Shown here in pieces: positions 1 to 7,298 of a stretch of 8,886 bases of DNA. Source of the DNA: Acetofilamentum sp. (GTDB taxonomy: Bacteria; Bacteroidota; Bacteroidia; Bacteroidales; JAADGE01); assembly GCA_020720705.1 (NCBI GenBank), contig DYOJ01000020.1, forward strand, positions 1 through 8,886. The letters are read 5' to 3'. The position numbers were made by a program, and so were the translations under genes. The notes beneath the pieces were generated by a model. That model had not been told where the DNA came from. It did no database searches and was given only the letters and a program-made list of their open reading frames with translations. How positions within the stretch are numbered: the first letter of the stretch is position 1; each line of letters opens with the position of its first letter.

Positions 1-39
1 ATTATCACATTTTCAAATTAACACATTTTCAGTATAATA

Positions 40-1062
40 TTACAGCAGTATCTCTTTTCCTTGCTCAATGGATTGGTAAATAGCCGAGATAATTTCCAAA
101 CTTTTGCGTCCTTCATATCCGTCAATCAAACTGGGAGTGTTTGTTCGGATAGAATTTACGACATCGTTGTAAAAATCAGAATGTCCGAAACCGTACACGT
201 GGTCGGGCGAGGTGGAAAATTCAGACTTAAAATCTGTATTATCAGCGGTATCTCCGACAAAATTCCAATGGATGATCCGATTCATGGCAATTCCGCCAAT
301 TTCAACCGAACCCTTTTCTCCCAAAATACTTACCGAACCTTCCAAATCTGAAGGGCGGGCGGCATTTGTGGCTTCGATGACACCCAAAGCACCGTTTTTA
401 AATTTTAAAACAGCCACAGCAGTATCTTCGGCTTCGATATTTACCAAAGCGGTAATGCCTTTCGCAAATACACTCTCGACACCGCCCATGATTGAGCGCA
501 AAAGGTCTATAAAATGAATTGCCTGATTGCCAAGCACTCCGCCGTCATTTTTTTTCGTGCCGCGCCACGCTGCTTGGTCGTAATAGGCTTGGTCTCTGTT
601 CCAGCGAACTCGAATTGTGCCGAGCACCAATTTTCCGAAACGATGCTCATCTGCTGCTTTCCTGAGTTGAACAACCGCCGGATTGAACCGATTTTGTTTG
701 ACGATAAACAAACGACAACCGTTGTCTTCACATGCTTTTATCATGGCGTCAGCATCGTTCAAACTTAAAGCCATCGGTTTTTCAACAATGATATGTTTTC
801 CGAATTGAGCAAGTTCTATAGTGTGTTTGGCGTGGCTTCCGCTTTCGGTCAAAATTACGACAACGTCAGGATTTACCTTGGACATCATGTCTTGGGCGTT
901 CGTAAACCACGGCACATGGTATTGTGTTCCGAATTGTTTTGCTTTTTCGCTAAAAACATCCGTTACGGCTACAAGTTTTGCATGCGGAACTTTTCCGTTT
1001 CCGAGCAAGTCGGCATGAGTTTGTGCGATACGTCCGCACCCGAGAAGCGCTATATTCAACAT
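40..1062 (-). CDS. Gfo/Idh/MocA family NAD(P)-dependent oxidoreductase, UDP-sugar oxidase-like
   Basis: A complete 340-residue enzyme of the usual family length. The N-terminal Rossmann fold begins at residue 2 with the dinucleotide-binding motif GCGRIA (residues 8-13). The family EKP motif lies at 94-96, with Lys95 the expected catalytic lysine. The C-terminal sheet domain carries the WRGT (167-170) and GNQAIHFIDLL (178-188) segments, so His183 and Asp186 probably sit in the active site. The WRGT...GG...NQ.IH.IDLL pattern resembles WlbA/WbpB, which oxidise the 3-position of UDP-N-acetylglucosaminuronic acid for surface-polysaccharide sugars. That substrate is inference, because this family is very diverse. 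The gene stands alone, with no aminotransferase or acetyltransferase partner in the window, and is divergent from the nucleoside kinase. The cytoplasmic oxidoreductase call is firm; the substrate is not. Confidence 0.9.
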   Translation of the reverse strand: MLNIALLGCGRIAQTHADLLGNGKVPHAKLVAVTDVFSEKAKQFGTQYHVPWFTNAQDMMSKVNPDVVVILTESGSHAKHTIELAQFGKHIIVEKPMALSLNDADAMIKACEDNGCRLFIVKQNRFNPAVVQLRKAADEHRFGKLVLGTIRVRWNRDQAYYDQAAWRGTKKNDGGVLGNQAIHFIDLLRSIMGGVESVFAKGITALVNIEAEDTAVAVLKFKNGALGVIEATNAARPSDLEGSVSILGEKGSVEIGGIAMNRIIHWNFVGDTADNTDFKSEFSTSPDHVYGFGHSDFYNDVVNSIRTNTPSLIDGYEGRKSLEIISAIYQSIEQGKEILL

Positions 1063-1109
1063 GGATATCTTTCCGACAAAATCTGCTAATTATAAAATAA
1101 TTCGGACTA

Positions 1110-1117
1110 CAAAGATA
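1110..1117 (-). promoter_or_regulatory. Candidate -7 element for the Gfo/Idh/MocA gene
   Basis: On the minus strand this reads TATCTTTG, an exact match to the Bacteroidetes TAnnTTTG -7 consensus. It lies 47 bases upstream of the start codon, giving a predicted 5' leader of roughly 40 bases. I found no TTG-type -33 element 19-21 bases further upstream, so this is supported only by the -7 match and its position in a divergent intergenic region. Confidence 0.45.
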
Positions 1118-1218
1118 GGCATACTATCATAAATATTGAGCACTCTATAATATTTTTTAACAAAATAGCTGAAATCAAAATAAATGTCCTATTTTAGCAG
1201 ACCATTTTTTTTTAAGAT

Positions 1219-2886
1219 ATGAGTAAATTGATTCCTGTTCAATACCAGCCTACAGGCGAAATCCGCGAATTTCCGGAAGGTATTTTTTTATCCGATGTTG
1301 CTAAAGCGTTCGACGTTAAACTTCGGACGCCTATTGTCGGAGCTATGGTTAATAATGAATTGAAAGAATTATCGTTCCGAATATTCAGACCCAAAACCGT
1401 TCGGTTTATTGACATCACGCATAAAGACGGAATGCGAATGTACGAACGTTCCTTGTTTTTTTTACTGATGAAATCCGTCTATGATTTATATCCGGGAGCA
1501 ACTTTACGTATCGAACATTCTGTTTCAAACGGATTTTTTTGTGAAGTTGTCGGAAAAAATTTGGAAAATGATTTGCAAACCGTTTCCGATATCGAGAACT
1601 ATATGCGGAAACTTATTGATGCAGATTTGCCGTTTACTCGGCGCGAAATATTGAATGATGAGGCTATACAAATTTTTGAAGCACATAATTATTCCGAAAA
1701 AGCAAGATTGTTCCGACAAAGCCCTTCGCTCTATACCTCTGTTTGTGAATTGGACGGGCATACAGATTATTTCTACGGATTCTTAGTGCCTTCAACCGGC
1801 TTTTTAAAAGAATTTGACCTGTTACAAATCTATGACGGCATGTTGTTACGAATACCCGACAGGCACAATCCGACACAACTAAAACGTATCGTGAAACAAG
1901 ATAAGATGTTCGGTATCATGCAAGAACATAAAGAATGGGTGCGAATTTTGAATGCCGAAAATGTTGGTCGTGTGAACGAACAAGTTATAAACGGAGAAGC
2001 CGGCGAGTTGATAAAGCTTGCTGAAGCTTTACACGAAAAACGAATTGCCGAAATCGCCGATAAGGTTAAGAATAAGCGAGATGCTCGGCTTGTTTTGGTG
2101 TCCGGTCCGTCAAGTTCCGGAAAAACAACCTTCTCCAAACGTTTATCCGTGCAATTAAAAGTCGCAGGTTTGCAACCTGTGATGATTTCGTTGGATAATT
2201 ATTTCGTAAGTAGAGACCAAACCCCCAAAGATGAGTTTGGCGATTACGACTTTGAATCGCTTGAAGCTCTTGATTATAAACTATTTAATGAAAATATCAA
2301 TGATTTAATGACCGGCAAAGAAATTAATGTTCCTAAATTTGACTTTCATACCGGCAGTAGGTTCTATGACGGAACAAAGATGAGTATCAACGAACAAACA
2401 ATCATAATCGCCGAAGGCATACATGCACTTACTCCAAAATTAACACAAGATATTGACGATCGGCTCAAATATCGTATCTATGTTTCTGCCCTCACACAAA
2501 TCGGGATTGACGGACACAACAGGATACCGACAACCGATAACCGACTATTGAGGCGTATGGTTAGAGACCATAAATATCGTGGATACAGTGCATTAGATAC
2601 ACTGAGACGTTGGTCAAGTGTTCGACGAGGCGAAGACATAAATATTTTTCCGTATCAAGAATATGCCGATGTAATGTTTAATTCCGCATTGATGTACGAA
2701 TTAGGCGTTCTGAAAAAACATGCCGAGCCGCTGTTAGCAACCATCGAGCAAAACCAATACGAACGAGCCGAAGCCAAACGCCTGCTTAAATTTTTGTCAT
2801 ACTTTAAAGATATACCGGAAGACGAAATTCCGCCTACGTCCATTTTGAGGGAGTTTCTCGGAAAAAGCAGTTTTAAATATCATTAG
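1219..2886 (+). CDS. Uridine kinase-like nucleoside kinase with N-terminal TGS and ThrRS-type SAD domains
   Basis: A 555-residue fusion protein. Residues 1-67 look like a TGS domain. Residues 70-230 resemble the second additional domain of threonyl-tRNA synthetase, including the YPGATLRI and SNGFFCEV stretches. The C-terminal half is a P-loop kinase of the phosphoribulokinase/uridine kinase family. It has the Walker A motif GPSSSGKTT at 296-304, the acid motif LDNYF with Asp326 as probable catalytic base, and the strand IIIAEGIHAL at 395-404. It probably transfers phosphate from a nucleoside triphosphate to a nucleoside such as uridine in salvage; the substrate is inferred. The HxxxH metal motif of the ThrRS SAD domain is absent: Arg77 and Phe81 stand where the histidines align. 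The N-terminal part is therefore unlikely to be an editing site. It appears monocistronic. The ATG follows a T-rich leader with no Shine-Dalgarno sequence. Confidence 0.9.
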   Translation: MSKLIPVQYQPTGEIREFPEGIFLSDVAKAFDVKLRTPIVGAMVNNELKELSFRIFRPKTVRFIDITHKDGMRMYERSLFFLLMKSVYDLYPGATLRIEHSVSNGFFCEVVGKNLENDLQTVSDIENYMRKLIDADLPFTRREILNDEAIQIFEAHNYSEKARLFRQSPSLYTSVCELDGHTDYFYGFLVPSTGFLKEFDLLQIYDGMLLRIPDRHNPTQLKRIVKQDKMFGIMQEHKEWVRILNAENVGRVNEQVINGEAGELIKLAEALHEKRIAEIADKVKNKRDARLVLVSGPSSSGKTTFSKRLSVQLKVAGLQPVMISLDNYFVSRDQTPKDEFGDYDFESLEALDYKLFNENINDLMTGKEINVPKFDFHTGSRFYDGTKMSINEQTIIIAEGIHALTPKLTQDIDDRLKYRIYVSALTQIGIDGHNRIPTTDNRLLRRMVRDHKYRGYSALDTLRRWSSVRRGEDINIFPYQEYADVMFNSALMYELGVLKKHAEPLLATIEQNQYERAEAKRLLKFLSYFKDIPEDEIPPTSILREFLGKSSFKYH

Positions 2887-3105
2887 TAAATCAATATGTT
2901 TGAATGTTATTTTTGTTTAGTTGTTGAAAATCAAAAGGATACATGATTTTTTGTCATACACATTGTTATACTGTTCACGGTTTAAAGTTAAATGTTTACA
3001 GTTACTCATTTAATTTAAATTCAGCATATTGACTGATTTTTAAATGTAATGTTTAACCCTTTTTTAGTTTATATCGGAAATAAGGAAAATGCAATTGATT
3101 ATCAA

Positions 3106-4338
3106 ATGAAATCCATCAATATTTTTCGGTTCATTTTCTTTAATATTTTCATAATTACTTTACTTGCAAATAATGCTTTCGCACAAACGATGACATCTTT
3201 CGGGTTTGTCCAAACGGAAGCCATGTTCGGAAAAATTGTGCCGACAAACACTTTTATACCGAAAACTGATGTACAGCAACGATATGCAATCCGGTTTGGA
3301 AAGTATAATATTGACGAAAATAATACTTGGCAAAGTTTTTACAACTATCCGATAACCGGTTTGTCTTTTGAATATGCGAAATTGGGTTTAGATTCAATTT
3401 TCGGACATTCGTGGTCAGTAGTGCCTTCTGTTGAATTTCGGACAGGGAAAAAAATCAGCAAAAATCCTACAATCCATATCGGTTTGGGAGCAAGCTATCT
3501 TGATTCTCCTTTTGACAGCATATCAAATCCTACCAATAAAGCAGTCGGCTCGCACTTCGCATGGGCTTTTCATTTGCTTGGTTATGTGCCGGTTTATGTC
3601 GGCAATAATTTCATTTTGCGGCTCGGCGGCGGCTATTTACACAATTCAAACGGACATGTAAAATTACCGAATTTCGGTCTTAATTCCGCCACACTAAACT
3701 TATCTGCTCAGTTTTTGTATAACCGTCATAACGTCAGCCTCGTAGAAGTTCTTCCTGAACATACACCTAATTTGACAAAATATTATGGGCTTGAATATAG
3801 ACAAGGGCTTGGTTTTCAGGCATTGGGTGGCACAGCAAAACCAATTTCCGCTCCAATTCGTAAAGTGTTTAGTTCCGAACTTTCCGCATCAGTTTTGTTT
3901 AGACGATATTTCAAATTTTATGTCGGGTTAACATATCGGTATTATGAAAACTTCAACAAATATATTATTGATAATCAAATAGATAGATTATTTCTAAATC
4001 CTCAACAGAATGCGTCTTCAATATATCTGTTTTTGGGAACGGAGTTAATGTTCGGGCATGTCAGTTTGGATATTCAGGGGGGGCTTACATTATTCAAACC
4101 ATTTTATAAAACTTTCGATGAGGTATTTCAGCACAGCAGCAAGTTTGATTATTGGTTAAAATATTTGTTCCCGACACGTATGGGAATTAAGTTGTATTTA
4201 AAAGATAATCAATCATTTCCGAAATATAATTTCTGGACAGGTGCTCATATTGCAGCAAATTTTGGTGAAGCCGATTTTACAGAGTTGAGTTTGGGTTGTG
4301 TCTTTTTTTTTCAAAATCATCTAAAACATTCCTTGTAA
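3106..4338 (+). CDS. PagL-like lipid A deacylase/acyloxyacyl hydrolase family outer-membrane protein
   Basis: I chose the ATG at 3106 because it starts a clean signal peptide: Lys at position 2, a hydrophobic core, and AFA/Q as a probable cleavage site after about 26 residues. An in-frame ATG at 3049 would add 19 polar residues ahead of it. The mature protein alternates hydrophobic and aromatic residues as in outer-membrane beta-barrels. Counting from 3049, His198, Ser200 and Asn201 form the HxSN motif of the PagL family, followed by PNFGLN at 207-212. PagL removes the 3-O-acyl chain of lipid A in the outer membrane. In P. aeruginosa PagL the triad is His-Ser-Glu, and the Glu aligns with Asn212 here, so activity is uncertain. 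The protein is more than twice as long as classical PagL, with an extra C-terminal barrel-like region (about 260-429). An inactive or altered-specificity barrel is the alternative. Confidence 0.78.
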   Translation: MKSINIFRFIFFNIFIITLLANNAFAQTMTSFGFVQTEAMFGKIVPTNTFIPKTDVQQRYAIRFGKYNIDENNTWQSFYNYPITGLSFEYAKLGLDSIFGHSWSVVPSVEFRTGKKISKNPTIHIGLGASYLDSPFDSISNPTNKAVGSHFAWAFHLLGYVPVYVGNNFILRLGGGYLHNSNGHVKLPNFGLNSATLNLSAQFLYNRHNVSLVEVLPEHTPNLTKYYGLEYRQGLGFQALGGTAKPISAPIRKVFSSELSASVLFRRYFKFYVGLTYRYYENFNKYIIDNQIDRLFLNPQQNASSIYLFLGTELMFGHVSLDIQGGLTLFKPFYKTFDEVFQHSSKFDYWLKYLFPTRMGIKLYLKDNQSFPKYNFWTGAHIAANFGEADFTELSLGCVFFFQNHLKHSL

Positions 4339-4389
4339 AAAAACTCATAATACATTGAAAAGCCTTACGTTATTGAGATATTACGATTT

Positions 4390-4499
4390 GAGTATTTTTA
4401 GAAATACAGTTGAAATACGATAGAAATTCGATTGAAACTAAAAAAAAGGATAAATGACTACTTTTTGACTATTGAATGACCACTAAATGACAAAATATT
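4390..4499 (+). repeat. Degenerate 11-bp-periodic tandem repeat in the intergenic spacer
   Basis: A GA dinucleotide recurs at exactly 11-base steps at 4390, 4401, 4412, 4423 and 4434, and again at 4456, 4467, 4478 and 4489. Only the 4445 unit breaks the register. The first block has the GAAA core four times (4401, 4412, 4423, 4434), alternately preceded by TA and TT. The second block has TGAC four times (4455, 4466, 4477, 4488). A period of 11 is not a multiple of three, so this is not residual coding sequence. TGA stops fall in all three plus-strand frames. The array occupies almost half of the spacer between the PagL-like gene and the methyltransferase gene. Function unknown: eroded tandem repeat, helically phased binding sites, or chance in AT-rich DNA. 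Confidence 0.5.
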
Positions 4500-4573
4500 T
4501 GATTTAAAAGTGTCTATAACCTCTATAATATCAAACATTTACACGTTTTATTACAAATACTAAATATCATTGT

Positions 4574-5350
4574 ATGGACATCTTGAGCAAAAATAAACTT
4601 AAATTTCTTGTATCTTTAAAACAGAAAAAATATAGAGATATTCATCGCATTTTTTGTGTTGAGGGAACAAAAGCTGTTGCCGATTTTATAAGCAGCGGAG
4701 TATCTCCAAAAATTATTGTCGGAAAACAAGAGTCCTTAATGGTTAATAGTTCTCTGAATACTGAATTGTATGTTGCAGATATACAAAACTTTGAGCGATT
4801 AACGAATTTTTCGGATACCCCGGATATTATTGCATATTTTGATTATTTTACCCAACCGTCTGATTTTTCGGTTTCGGAGGATGAGATAATTTTGTTTTGC
4901 GACGGTATTCAGAATCCGGGAAATTTCGGAACAATAATCAGAACAGCCGAATGGTTCGGAGTTACGCGTATCGTTTGCTCGCAAGATACGGTTGATTGTT
5001 TTAATCCAAAAACAGTACAAGCCACCATGGGGTCTTTGTCGCGAGTTGCTGTCAATTATGTTGATACGGATATTTTTTTTAAGAAAATTTATGCGTTGGG
5101 CGTGCCTGTGTACGGTACTTTTATGGACGGAAGCAATATTTACGAAATTCAACCGGATAAGGTTGCCGTGATTATTTTGGGCAACGAAGGGCAGGGTATC
5201 AGACCTGAGGTTTCAAAGTACGCAAAACATAAACTCAGCATTCCTCGATTTTCAAAAAGCATGAAGCCGGAATCGTTGAATGTTTCAATTGCGGCTTCAA
5301 TTATTTTGTCTGAATTTAAGCGACGAACTATTCCGAATCTAAAGTCATAG
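4574..5350 (+). CDS. TrmH/SpoU-family RNA 2'-O-methyltransferase
   Basis: A 258-residue protein with the two-part layout of SpoU enzymes. An N-terminal RNA substrate-binding domain (about 1-95) includes FCVEGTKAVADF at 27-38. A C-terminal knotted SPOUT methyltransferase domain follows. All three family motifs are present. Motif 1 is NPGNFGTIIRTA (114-125) with Arg123 as the catalytic arginine, motif 2 is ILGNEGQGI (201-209), and motif 3 is SIPRFSKSMKPESLNVSIAA (222-241). It should methylate a ribose 2'-hydroxyl in rRNA or tRNA using S-adenosylmethionine, probably as a cytoplasmic dimer. The target nucleotide cannot be read from the sequence; RlmB-like or TrmH-like activity are both possible. 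It is preceded by the 11-bp repeat spacer, and its last 23 bases overlap the 3' end of the opposing ROK gene. Confidence 0.92.
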   Translation: MDILSKNKLKFLVSLKQKKYRDIHRIFCVEGTKAVADFISSGVSPKIIVGKQESLMVNSSLNTELYVADIQNFERLTNFSDTPDIIAYFDYFTQPSDFSVSEDEIILFCDGIQNPGNFGTIIRTAEWFGVTRIVCSQDTVDCFNPKTVQATMGSLSRVAVNYVDTDIFFKKIYALGVPVYGTFMDGSNIYEIQPDKVAVIILGNEGQGIRPEVSKYAKHKLSIPRFSKSMKPESLNVSIAASIILSEFKRRTIPNLKS

Positions 5351-6278
5351 CGGCAGCTCCGAGCACTGCGGCAAATTCGTTGTCTAATTCTGACGGTAAA
5401 ATTTTGATTTTTGATTTATGTATCTCCATTGCATTTGCAATAGCCGCTTTTTCGGCAGGTTTGAACAATAAGTCGCCGGCATTTGCTAAGCCTCCGAACA
5501 AAAACACAGCCTCCGGACTGAACAATGAGTACAAGTCTGCAATAGCTTCGCCAAGCATAACGCCTGTAATTTCAAAAGCATGTTTGGCAACAACATCACC
5601 TTCATTCGCATATTTGGCTATTATTTTGGCATCCAACGAATTAAAAGCATATCTACGCAGGGCTGAGTCTATCGGCATTGAAGCCAATAAATCGAAAACA
5701 GTACGCTTGATACCTGTTGCAGAAACATAAGTTTCCCAACACCCCTCACGTCCGCATGCGCAACGACGGTCGCGGTGTGTGCCGCTGAGATGTCCAAACT
5801 CGCCTGCCAATCCGTCACTGCCGTATAAAATTTTTCCGCCGGAGAAGATGCCGGCTCCAAGTCCTGTACCGAGGGTTAATACTATAAAATCAGATAAATT
5901 CTTTGCTCCGCCGTATATTTTCTCACCGATTGCCGCAGCCTTAGCATCGTTAGTCAGAAAAACAGGAACTTTAAAAATGTCAATAAAAGACTGAACAACA
6001 GGTACTTGCCCTTTCCATGGAAGATTAGGCGCAAAATCAATTGTTCCCGATTTATAGTTGCCGTTGGGTGCTCCGATACCGATTCCTACAAGTTTATAAT
6101 CAGTGAAATCGTCAAGTTTATTTTTAATTAATCTCGAAAATTCCGTAACATAATCCTTGAACATGCTGTATGTTTGTGTCGAAATCTGGTCGTGTGCAAG
6201 CAAGTTTCCTTGCGTATCAACGATTCCGAACACGGAGTTGGTGCCTCCTATATCAATACCTATACTAAGTGTTTTCAT
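5328..6278 (-). CDS. ROK-family sugar kinase, probable glucokinase
   Basis: A 316-residue ROK protein without an N-terminal helix-turn-helix, so a kinase rather than a repressor. The phosphate-binding motif is DIGGTN (9-14), the catalytic aspartate is expected at Asp111 in FLTNDAKAAA, and the second phosphate loop is LGTGLGAG (136-143). Sugar-contact residues are expected in GEFGH (159-163). The structural zinc motif CACGREGC (173-180) is intact. It should phosphorylate glucose or a similar hexose (possibly N-acetylmannosamine or another amino sugar) at O-6 with ATP in the cytoplasm. ROK proteins of this length in Bacteroidetes are commonly called glucokinase, but the specificity here is inferred. 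It lies 97 bases downstream of the PAP2 gene on the same strand and overlaps the TrmH gene tail to tail, with no terminator visible between them. Confidence 0.9.
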   Translation of the reverse strand: MKTLSIGIDIGGTNSVFGIVDTQGNLLAHDQISTQTYSMFKDYVTEFSRLIKNKLDDFTDYKLVGIGIGAPNGNYKSGTIDFAPNLPWKGQVPVVQSFIDIFKVPVFLTNDAKAAAIGEKIYGGAKNLSDFIVLTLGTGLGAGIFSGGKILYGSDGLAGEFGHLSGTHRDRRCACGREGCWETYVSATGIKRTVFDLLASMPIDSALRRYAFNSLDAKIIAKYANEGDVVAKHAFEITGVMLGEAIADLYSLFSPEAVFLFGGLANAGDLLFKPAEKAAIANAMEIHKSKIKILPSELDNEFAAVLGAAAMTLDSE

Positions 6279-6370
6279 GCAGTCAATATGTATTATTTTG
6301 AAATTGCGTGGTAATAAAATTTTTCGGAGGGATATTCCCTTTACACTTTTTATACAAAATTCTTTGTCTG

Positions 6371-6378
6371 CAAATTTA
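6371..6378 (-). promoter_or_regulatory. Weak candidate -7 element for the ROK kinase gene
   Basis: On the minus strand this reads TAAATTTG, matching TAnnTTTG, and its TAA is the stop codon of the PAP2 gene. It would give a leader of about 85 bases for the sugar kinase. No TTG is found at the expected -33 position. The alternative is read-through from the PAP2 gene. Confidence 0.28.
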
Positions 6379-6951
6379 TTTTTTTTTTGTGAGCCATTGA
6401 AATTTTCGAGCCATTATTTTATGCAAGAAACTAAAAAAAAATGCCAGCCCGCTGCCGAGCACAGCTCCGCCGAGAATATCTCCCGGAAAATGCACTCCAA
6501 GATATACACGACTGTAAGCAACAACGCTTGCCCAAACAAGAAGAGAAATTGTTATCAACCTGTGTTTCAATATTAAAGCAGAAAATACGGCAAATGCAAA
6601 AGCATTCGTTGCATGTCCGGAGACGAAGCCGAATTTTCCGCCCGATTTTCCTACGAAATGTGCAATGTCCGAAAGTCGAGGGTCTCGAAAGGGACGAAGA
6701 CGTTGGGTGGAATTTTTAAGGAAAAATGAAAGCTGGTCAGAAATTACAATTAGGAATACGTATAAAAATATTAGGAATAAAGTCTGTTTCCAACCGAATT
6801 TTTTGTAAATAAGAAATAATATTGATGCATAAAGAGGTATCCAAACAAAACGCTCAGAAAAAAACAACATTATTTTGTTCCAAGTCTCGTTTTGAAATTG
6901 GTTTAAGTATAAAAACAGGGCAATGTCTGTTTGTTCAAGTATTTCGGTCAT
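6376..6951 (-). CDS. PAP2-superfamily membrane lipid phosphatase
   Basis: A 191-residue integral inner-membrane protein with about five or six hydrophobic helices. It contains the complete three-part phosphatase signature: KX6RP at Lys79-Pro87, SGH at 111-113 (preceded by Val instead of the common Pro), and SRX5HX3D from Ser147 to Asp158. His154 should be the nucleophile, with Asp158 assisting, and His113 the general acid. Family members dephosphorylate undecaprenyl pyrophosphate, phosphatidylglycerol phosphate or lipid A at the periplasmic face; which one cannot be decided here. The ATG at 6951 lies only six bases downstream of the T-tract of the rpsT terminator, so it has almost no leader of its own. 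Transcription probably depends on read-through or an unrecognised promoter. Confidence 0.92.
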   Translation of the reverse strand: MTEILEQTDIALFLYLNQFQNETWNKIMLFFSERFVWIPLYASILFLIYKKFGWKQTLFLIFLYVFLIVISDQLSFFLKNSTQRLRPFRDPRLSDIAHFVGKSGGKFGFVSGHATNAFAFAVFSALILKHRLITISLLVWASVVAYSRVYLGVHFPGDILGGAVLGSGLAFFFSFLHKIMARKFQWLTKKK

Positions 6952-6957
6952 CAGCCT

Positions 6958-6991
6958 AAAAAAAAAACCTGTTCGCTTATAGAACAGGTTT
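6958..6991 (-). terminator. Intrinsic terminator of the tRNA-Glu/rpsT unit
   Basis: On the minus strand a perfect 10-bp stem (AAACCTGTTC paired with GAACAGGTTT, 6982-6991 with 6965-6974) encloses a 7-base loop. Ten consecutive T residues follow (6967-6958, partly shared with the stem). It begins 22 bases after the rpsT stop codon, the classic position and form of a Rho-independent terminator. Confidence 0.88.
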
Positions 6992-7013
6992 CTTGAATTA
7001 TTATGATATACGT

Positions 7014-7265
7014 TTACAAAGAAGCAACGTATTTATGCACTTTTGATTTTAAATTTGCGGCTTTATTTTTGTGGATAATACTATTTTTTGCTAATTTATC
7101 CAACATTGAAAAAAGAACGGGCATTTGTGCATCTGCATCAGCCTTATCTTTTGTTGAGCGAATTTTTTTCAGTGCATTACGCATAGTTACATGTTGGTAA
7201 CGATTACGAACGCGGTGCTCTTCTGTTTGACGAATGCGTTTAAGCGATGATTTATGATTTGCCAT
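7014..7265 (-). CDS. rpsT: 30S ribosomal protein S20
   Basis: An 83-residue, strongly basic protein recognisable as bacterial S20 from its start MANHKSSLKRIRQ and the following RNRYQHVTMRNALKKIR segment. The C-terminal helix HKNKAANLKSKVHKYVASL matches the conserved end of the family. S20 is a three-helix bundle that binds 16S rRNA near the base of the small subunit early in assembly. The length is normal. The ATG at 7265 lies 33 bases downstream of tRNA-Glu on the same strand with no Shine-Dalgarno sequence. It is probably transcribed from the tRNA promoter and stops at the hairpin at 6958-6991. Confidence 0.97.
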   Translation of the reverse strand: MANHKSSLKRIRQTEEHRVRNRYQHVTMRNALKKIRSTKDKADADAQMPVLFSMLDKLAKNSIIHKNKAANLKSKVHKYVASL

Positions 7266-7298
7266 GATTTATTGACTAAATATTTCGTTTGAAATTTG

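Noticed and set aside
6..31. Direct repeat CACATTTTCA at 6-15 and 22-31, just past the end of the oxidoreductase gene
   Set aside because: Only two 10-base copies of simple AT-rich sequence are visible at the window edge. There is no sign of an attachment site or mobile-element boundary.
1190..1197. TATTTTAG, a near match to a -7 element, upstream of the nucleoside kinase
   Set aside because: It has one mismatch in a conserved position and only a poor CTG at the -33 location. The position is plausible, but the support is too weak to list as a promoter.
2895..2915. Two TAnnTTTG matches (2895-2902 and 2908-2915) upstream of the PagL-like gene
   Set aside because: Neither has a TTG-type -33 element at 19-21 bases, and they lie nearly 200 bases from the start codon. 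Such matches are expected by chance in T-rich DNA.
6328..6340. Small hairpin AGGGA-TAT-TCCCT between the PAP2 and ROK genes
   Set aside because: The stem is five base pairs with a three-base loop and no following T-tract on the minus strand, so it is neither a convincing terminator nor a recognisable riboswitch.
6157..6576. Open plus-strand frame of 139 codons
   Set aside because: It lies antisense across the ROK and PAP2 genes, both of which have complete family motifs. Its translation shows no recognisable domain.
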